Below are positions 6,527-9,579 of a DNA stretch of 9,579 nt, piece by piece (the stretch's first letter is position 1; every line of letters begins with the position of its first letter). Under the pieces are notes generated by a model. It saw only the letters and a program-made list of their open reading frames with translations, ran no database searches and was not told the DNA's origin. Made by a program: the position numbers and the translations under genes. Source of the stretch: Flavobacteriaceae bacterium (GTDB lineage: Bacteria > Bacteroidota > Bacteroidia > Flavobacteriales > Flavobacteriaceae); the NCBI GenBank assembly GCA_016649785.1, contig JAENXB010000104.1, positions 1 through 9,579 on the forward strand, in the 5' to 3' direction.

Positions 6527-6778
6527 ATGAAGAAAGCAAACTCTCAATTATTTAAGTTCGCAAAGGTTTATTGCCGCATTTTTGGGCACAAACTAAAGGT
6601 TTCAAAAAATGTGACACACCATATTCACGAGTACAAATGTGCGAAATGTGGGGTAGAAATGACTGACACCGCAAATGGTTTCCTTGCAAGACTTACCCCA
6701 AAATTCAAGGAAACCAATGATTATTTAGCTAAATTCCATAAAAAAAGAACCCGAAGAATTTATACGAACGCTTCCTAA
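6527..6778 (+). CDS. Small conserved-looking protein with a putative C/H/C/C zinc site
   Basis: An 83-residue basic protein whose function I cannot name. Seen: CRIFGHKL (16-23) followed by YKCAKCG (36-42). Cys16, His21, Cys38 and Cys41 are spaced CX4H...CX2C, as in a small zinc ribbon or knuckle. A run of MTDTANGFLARLTPKFKETN (45-64) follows, then a basic tail (KKRTRR, 72-77). The composition and the punctuated motif look like a genuine protein, and I have the impression that similar short proteins occur across Flavobacteriaceae. The start at 6527 follows an A/T-rich region with a weak promoter. The TAA stop (6776-6778) overlaps the TAG stop of thiL on the other strand. Alternatives include an RNA-binding or ribosome-associated protein, but there is no direct evidence. 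Confidence 0.7.
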   Translation: MKKANSQLFKFAKVYCRIFGHKLKVSKNVTHHIHEYKCAKCGVEMTDTANGFLARLTPKFKETNDYLAKFHKKRTRRIYTNAS

Positions 6779-7830
6779 TTTTCTTCTTCTTTCATCGCAT
6801 TCCATCCCCTGGCAATTAACGGGATTTTTGTGTTTGCCCTGGTAATAAGGTGCATTCCCTCATTTTCTTCGGTCATATGTCCAATTACCGTAAAATGCGG
6901 ATTGGCTTTTATTTTATCAAAATCCTGCTGGGCAATGGTAAACAACAATTCATAATCTTCTCCGCCACTTAAGGCAATTGTCGTGCTGTCAAGCTCAAAC
7001 TCTTCACAGGCCGAAATAACCGACGGATCCAGGGGAATTTTTTCTTCAAATAGATTGGCACCGACCTTAGAACTTTTGCACAAATGGATAATCTCCGAAG
7101 AAAGCCCATCACTAATATCGATCATTGAAGTAGGTTTTACTCCAAGCGTTTTAAACAAAGGCGGAATATCTTTTCTTGCTTCCGGCTTTAACTGCCTTTC
7201 AATCAGATAGGTATAAACATCAAGGTCTGGCTGGGAATTGGGATTTGCCTTAAAAACTTCTTTTTCGCGTTTCAGGATGTTCAGGCCCATATATGCAGCC
7301 CCCAAATCTCCTGTTACCACCAACAGATCATTGGGTTTTGCGCCACTTCTGTAAACCACATCTTTCTTTTCTGCCATCCCAATCGCAGTAATGCTTATCA
7401 ACAATCCTTTGTCAGAAGAAGAAGTGTCACCACCTACCACATCGATATTATAAATTTTAGCGGCAAGTTCAATCCCCTCATACAATTCCTCCAAAGCTTC
7501 CACGGGAAACCGGTTGGAAACGGCAATTCCCACCGTAATTTGGGTAGCTGTCCCATTCATTGCATAAACATCAGATAAATTTACCATCACCGCTTTATAG
7601 CCCAAATGTTTTAAGGGCATATAAGACAGATCAAAATGAACCCCTTCCAATAGGAAATCGGTGGTTACAAGGATCTGCTTATTTTTAAATTCAAGTACTG
7701 CGGCATCGTCGCCAATGCCCTTTATTGTTGAAGGCAATTTGGATTGTAAGTTTTTGGTAAGCAGATCGATCAGGCCAAATTCACCCAATTCTGAAAGTTT
7801 TGTCCTGCTTTGCTGACTATCTTCTAACAT
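6775..7830 (-). CDS. thiL: Thiamine-monophosphate kinase
   Basis: Cytoplasmic enzyme that phosphorylates thiamine monophosphate with ATP to give thiamine diphosphate (EC 2.7.4.16), the last step of thiamine cofactor synthesis. The 351-residue protein belongs to the PurM/ThiL ATP-binding superfamily. Seen: KGIGDDAAV (37-45) and TTDFLLEGVHFD (56-67), carrying the Asp residues that bind Mg-ATP; NLSDVYAMNG (about 84-93); VGGDTSSS (about 132-139); MIDISDGLSSE in the second domain; SGGEDYELLF; and a C-terminal GWNAM. All are diagnostic of ThiL. The start MLEDSQQSRTKLSELGEFGLIDLL is typical for Bacteroidota. It appears to be a single-gene unit; no other thi gene and no TPP riboswitch are visible upstream. 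Its stop overlaps that of the convergent small gene. Upstream, TTATTTTG (7857 down to 7850, minus strand) is one mismatch from the -7 consensus. Confidence 0.95.
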   Translation of the reverse strand: MLEDSQQSRTKLSELGEFGLIDLLTKNLQSKLPSTIKGIGDDAAVLEFKNKQILVTTDFLLEGVHFDLSYMPLKHLGYKAVMVNLSDVYAMNGTATQITVGIAVSNRFPVEALEELYEGIELAAKIYNIDVVGGDTSSSDKGLLISITAIGMAEKKDVVYRSGAKPNDLLVVTGDLGAAYMGLNILKREKEVFKANPNSQPDLDVYTYLIERQLKPEARKDIPPLFKTLGVKPTSMIDISDGLSSEIIHLCKSSKVGANLFEEKIPLDPSVISACEEFELDSTTIALSGGEDYELLFTIAQQDFDKIKANPHFTVIGHMTEENEGMHLITRANTKIPLIARGWNAMKEEEN

Positions 7831-8052
7831 GTTCTTTAATTTTGAAATGCAAAATAAATGAATATTCTTTCAGCAACAGGGGATTTAGAGTATTTTATGA
7901 TTTTAATGCTGAAAAATCAATTTAATAACGCTCAAATTCCGGCAAAGCGAGCCCTGGACAACGCTAAAAAGCAGATTGGTTTTTTAAGGATTAAAAAATT
8001 CCAAAACCCGATTGGGTCTGCTTATATTCTCATTCTTAAAACAAATAGAAGG
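7831..8052. other. Intergenic region between thiL and the SUF genes with an unassigned 67-codon open frame
   Basis: The 284 bp between thiL and the A-type carrier hold no gene I can support firmly. An open frame runs on the plus strand from the ATG at 7858 to 8061. Its middle (EYFMILMLKNQFNNAQ, then AKRALDNAKKQIG) looks helical and protein-like, and this stretch is less A/T-rich than the flanks. I recognise no family, and the frame would occupy the likely promoter regions of both neighbours. It may be a small gene, a decayed gene or chance. The same DNA contains a strong RNA fold at 7969-8023, listed separately. Confidence 0.25.
7969..8023. other. 55-nt segment able to fold as a three-way junction
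   Basis: An outer helix pairs AAGCAGA (7969-7975) with TCTGCTT (8017-8023). Inside it, TTGG plus TTTTTTAA (7976-7987) pairs with TTAAAAAA, a TT bulge, then CCAA (7991-8004) around a GGA loop. A second small hairpin follows, CCC-GATT-GGG (8007-8016). Every nucleotide except the loops, the bulge and two As is paired. It ends 30 bp before the TTG of the candidate A-type carrier promoter, so on the plus strand it is probably not in that mRNA. It could belong to a minus-strand thiL leader, an unannotated small RNA, or be a protein-binding palindrome. Confidence 0.4.
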
Positions 8053-8085
8053 TTGTGGTAATCCGTTTGTTTTATAGTATATTTG
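8053..8085 (+). promoter_or_regulatory. Bacteroidota-type promoter candidate for the A-type carrier/SUF cluster
   Basis: The -7 element TATATTTG (8078-8085) matches TAnnTTTG exactly. A TTG (8053-8055) lies 22 nt upstream, inside the 17-23 nt range given for flavobacterial -33 elements; a second TTTG (8066-8069) is too close to serve. The start would be near 8092, leaving a leader of about 23 nt before the ATG at 8115. No recognisable Fe-S regulator site (IscR-like) was seen. Confidence 0.58.
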
Positions 8086-8114
8086 TAGCCAATTTAGAAT
8101 TAATCTTATTAACA

Positions 8115-8444
8115 ATGATAAAGGTAAGCGAAGGAGCTAAAAAAAGGATTGCGTTATTAATGACCGATGAAGGCTATGATGCGACCAAGGACTTTGTGCG
8201 GGTAGGAGTTAAAAGTGGAGGATGTTCTGGGTTATCGTATGAGCTCAAATTTGACAAACTGCAGGCAGAAAACGATAAGTTGTTTGAAGACAATGAAATA
8301 AGGATCGTGATAGACAAGAAAAGCGTTCTGTATTTGGCGGGAACTATCCTGGAATATTCAGGAGGACTGAATGGCAAGGGATTTGTGTTCAACAATCCAA
8401 ATGCGCAAAGGACTTGTGGATGTGGGGAAAGTTTTTCATTGTAA
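8115..8444 (+). CDS. A-type Fe-S cluster carrier (HesB/IscA/SufA family)
   Basis: A 109-residue cytoplasmic protein that receives an Fe-S cluster from the SufBCD scaffold and passes it to client enzymes, or serves as an iron-binding carrier. Seen: the N-terminal IKVSEGAKKRIALLM, the GGCSGLSYEL motif with Cys37, and the C-terminal TCGCGESFSL with Cys101 and Cys103. The CX63CXC arrangement of three ligand cysteines is normal for the family. The frame is open upstream to an ATG at 8055, but the shorter product begins exactly where family members do, and the longer form would start upstream of the -7 element at 8078-8085, so the ATG at 8115 is chosen. It is followed by sufB after 192 bp, which ties it to the SUF system; SufA or IscA would both be reasonable names. 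Confidence 0.93.
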   Translation: MIKVSEGAKKRIALLMTDEGYDATKDFVRVGVKSGGCSGLSYELKFDKLQAENDKLFEDNEIRIVIDKKSVLYLAGTILEYSGGLNGKGFVFNNPNAQRTCGCGESFSL

Positions 8445-8456
8445 AATAATTTAAAA

Positions 8457-8477
8457 TTCAAGGTTCAAGATTCAAGG
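8457..8477 (+). repeat. Three tandem heptamers TTCAAGG/TTCAAGA/TTCAAGG
   Basis: TTCAAGG (8457-8463), TTCAAGA (8464-8470) and TTCAAGG (8471-8477) are adjacent copies, the middle one differing at its last base. They lie 13 bp after the A-type carrier stop, at the front of a probable gene remnant. Read in the frame of that remnant, they contribute a FKIQG-like peptide. The copies may reflect slippage or be part of the remnant's coding sequence. Confidence 0.6.
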
Positions 8478-8607
8478 TCTAAAGCAATTTAGAACATGGG
8501 AAGAATTTGAATTGCAGCGATAAAAACTGACAATGCTTAGCAAGCAAATTGGAGAATTTATGATTTACATTCAAAAAAGTAATTACAAAGGAAGTAAGTT
8601 CAAATAA
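8458..8607 (+). pseudogene. Possible decayed four-helix-bundle (S23/IVP-like) gene between the A-type carrier and sufB
   Basis: One frame (codons from 8458) reads through FKIQGLKQFRTWEEFELQR to a TAA at 8521-8523. It then continues in the same frame with KLTMLS and QIGEFMIYIQKSNYKGSKFK to a TAA at 8605-8607. The second piece resembles what I remember of the C-terminal helix of Bacteroidota four-helix-bundle proteins (a helix ending in an IxYLxxSxYKGxK-type tail). The first resembles their N-terminal FxxLxVW entry. The central helices are missing, so this would be an internally deleted and interrupted copy. I cannot run a search, so the family call is an inference from memory. Otherwise this 192-bp spacer holds no gene and no clear terminator. 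A weak AAATTTTG (8619-8626), one mismatch from the -7 consensus, precedes sufB. Confidence 0.3.
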
Positions 8608-8636
8608 TTCTGAACTTTAAATTTTGAAATAAAGTT

Positions 8637-9579
8637 ATGGCATATACAGAAGACGATTTAAAAAAGGAGCTTGAAACCAAAGAGTATGAGTATGGATTTT
8701 ATACCGATCTAAAATCGGATACTTTCCCTGTTGGTTTAAATGAAGATATCGTTCGGGCTATTTCCAAGAAAAAAGAGGAGCCGGAATGGATGACAAATTG
8801 GAGATTGGAATCATATCGGGAATGGGAAAAAATGACAGAGCCAGAATGGGCTAATGTAAATTACCCTAAACCAGATTTCCAAGCTATCTCTTATTATTCG
8901 GCACCACAAGCTGTAGACCCAAATAAAACATTAGATGATGTAGATTCAGATCTATTAGCAATGTATAAAAAATTAGGGATCTCTGTAGATGAGCAAAAGA
9001 AGATGAATAATGTTGCAATGGATATTGTAGTAGATTCAGTTTCAGTGGCTACGACCTTCAAAAAAACCTTAGGGGAAAAGGGAATCATTTTTATGAGTAT
9101 TTCAGATGCAATTAAAGAACATCCTGAACTCGTTAAAAAATACCTTGGAACTGTTGTTCCACAGAAGGATAATTTTTATGCAGCATTAAATTCAGCTGTA
9201 TTTAGTGATGGTTCTTTCTGTTATATTCCAAAAGGCGTAAAATGCCCAATGGAACTTTCTACCTATTTCAGGATAAATCAGGCCGGAACCGGACAATTTG
9301 AAAGAACTTTATTAATAGCCGATGAAGGCAGTTATGTGAGTTATCTTGAAGGTTGTACTGCGCCTTCCAGGGACGAAAATCAATTGCACGCCGCTGTAGT
9401 TGAATTGATAGCTTTGGACAATGCCGAAATTAAATATTCCACCGTTCAAAACCGGTATCCCGGAAATAAAGAAGGAAAAGGCGGGGTTTTCAATTTCGTT
9501 ACCAAACGTGGTATTTGCGAGAAAAATGCCAAGATCTCCTGGACCCAGGTTGAAACAGGATCGGCCGTAACCTGGAAAT
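8637..9579 (+). CDS. sufB: Fe-S cluster assembly scaffold subunit SufB (N-terminal 314 residues; runs off the right edge)
   Basis: SufB is the core of the SufBC2D scaffold, where Fe-S clusters are built from cysteine-derived sulfur and iron. I translated from the ATG at 8637; the frame is open for 314 codons to the window end. Seen: the N-terminal TEDDLKKELETKEYEYGF, the EPEWMTNWRLESYREW segment, and the start of the beta-helix core with SDGSFCYIPKGVKCPMELSTYFRIN and GSYVSYLEGCTAPSRDENQLH. Next come AEIKYSTVQNRYPGNKEGKGGVFNFVTKRG and SWTQVETGSAVTW. All are highly characteristic of SufB, not SufD. The C-terminal part with the remaining catalytic residues is outside the window. sufC and sufD are expected next. 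The preceding A-type carrier gene indicates a shared role, though the 192-bp gap leaves room for a separate promoter. Confidence 0.96.
   Translation, partial: MAYTEDDLKKELETKEYEYGFYTDLKSDTFPVGLNEDIVRAISKKKEEPEWMTNWRLESYREWEKMTEPEWANVNYPKPDFQAISYYSAPQAVDPNKTLDDVDSDLLAMYKKLGISVDEQKKMNNVAMDIVVDSVSVATTFKKTLGEKGIIFMSISDAIKEHPELVKKYLGTVVPQKDNFYAALNSAVFSDGSFCYIPKGVKCPMELSTYFRINQAGTGQFERTLLIADEGSYVSYLEGCTAPSRDENQLHAAVVELIALDNAEIKYSTVQNRYPGNKEGKGGVFNFVTKRGICEKNAKISWTQVETGSAVTWK

Noticed and set aside
7831..7900. TPP riboswitch in front of thiL
   Set aside because: No THI-box-like conserved core is visible upstream on the minus strand, and the distance to a plausible promoter is too short.
8055..8114. 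N-terminal extension of the A-type carrier from an upstream ATG
   Set aside because: The extra 20 residues would be encoded across the promoter -7 element (8078-8085) and are absent from the family.
8174..8461. Minus-strand open frame opposite the A-type carrier
   Set aside because: Antisense shadow of a conserved gene, without protein-like motifs.
8894..9088. Minus-strand open frame opposite sufB
   Set aside because: It is fully contained in a clear sufB coding region on the other strand.
1..9579. CRISPR arrays, tRNA/rRNA genes, intact insertion sequences or phage genes
   Set aside because: No regularly spaced repeats, RNA-gene-like sequence, transposase or phage-like protein was seen on either strand.

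Overview
The window looks like an ordinary chromosomal stretch from a Bacteroidota bacterium, most likely a member of Flavobacteriaceae. Four things point there: AT-rich intergenic DNA; start codons preceded by A/T-rich leaders instead of Shine-Dalgarno sequences; promoter candidates of the Bacteroidota type (TTTG or TTG, then TAnnTTTG) upstream of several genes; and gene forms typical of the phylum, such as the b558-type succinate dehydrogenase cytochrome, a Bacteroidota-style SdhA N-terminus, and a SUF cluster opening with an A-type carrier followed by SufB. The assignment rests on recognising protein families by eye, not on a search.

Layout, left to right. Positions 1-1362 (minus strand) hold the start of a succinate dehydrogenase/fumarate reductase operon: the cytochrome b subunit, then the flavoprotein subunit, which runs off the left edge. 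A good promoter candidate lies at 1394-1425. Positions 1648-2846 (plus) hold a CbpA-type J-domain co-chaperone overlapping by 4 nt (ATGA) a small CbpM-like modulator. Positions 2940-4232 (plus) encode an aminopeptidase P-type metallopeptidase, closed by a terminator with a perfect 18-bp stem (4257-4303). Positions 4377-5654 (minus) encode a BrnQ-type branched-chain amino acid symporter. It is divergent, across only 30 bp, from an alpha/beta hydrolase (5685-6455, plus). A small C/H/C/C putative zinc-binding protein follows (6527-6778, plus). Its stop codon overlaps that of convergent thiL, thiamine-monophosphate kinase (6775-7830, minus). From 8115 the SUF Fe-S assembly cluster begins on the plus strand: an A-type carrier (8115-8444), a 192-bp spacer, then sufB (8637 to the right edge, incomplete).

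Functionally these are housekeeping genes: respiration (Sdh), protein folding (CbpA/CbpM), peptide and amino-acid handling (PepP, BrnQ), cofactor synthesis (ThiL) and Fe-S cluster assembly (SUF). SUF would supply clusters to the Sdh iron-sulfur subunit expected just outside the left edge, but no physical or regulatory link between them is visible. No tRNA, rRNA, CRISPR array, intact mobile element or phage gene was seen.

I found no convincing undescribed system. The items most worth a second look are non-coding: a 55-nt segment (7969-8023) able to fold as a three-way junction upstream of the SUF genes; a likely decayed gene between the A-type carrier and sufB (8457-8607) that resembles the four-helix-bundle (S23/IVP) family; and a 10-bp perfect inverted repeat bracketing the likely promoter of the small zinc-binding protein gene.
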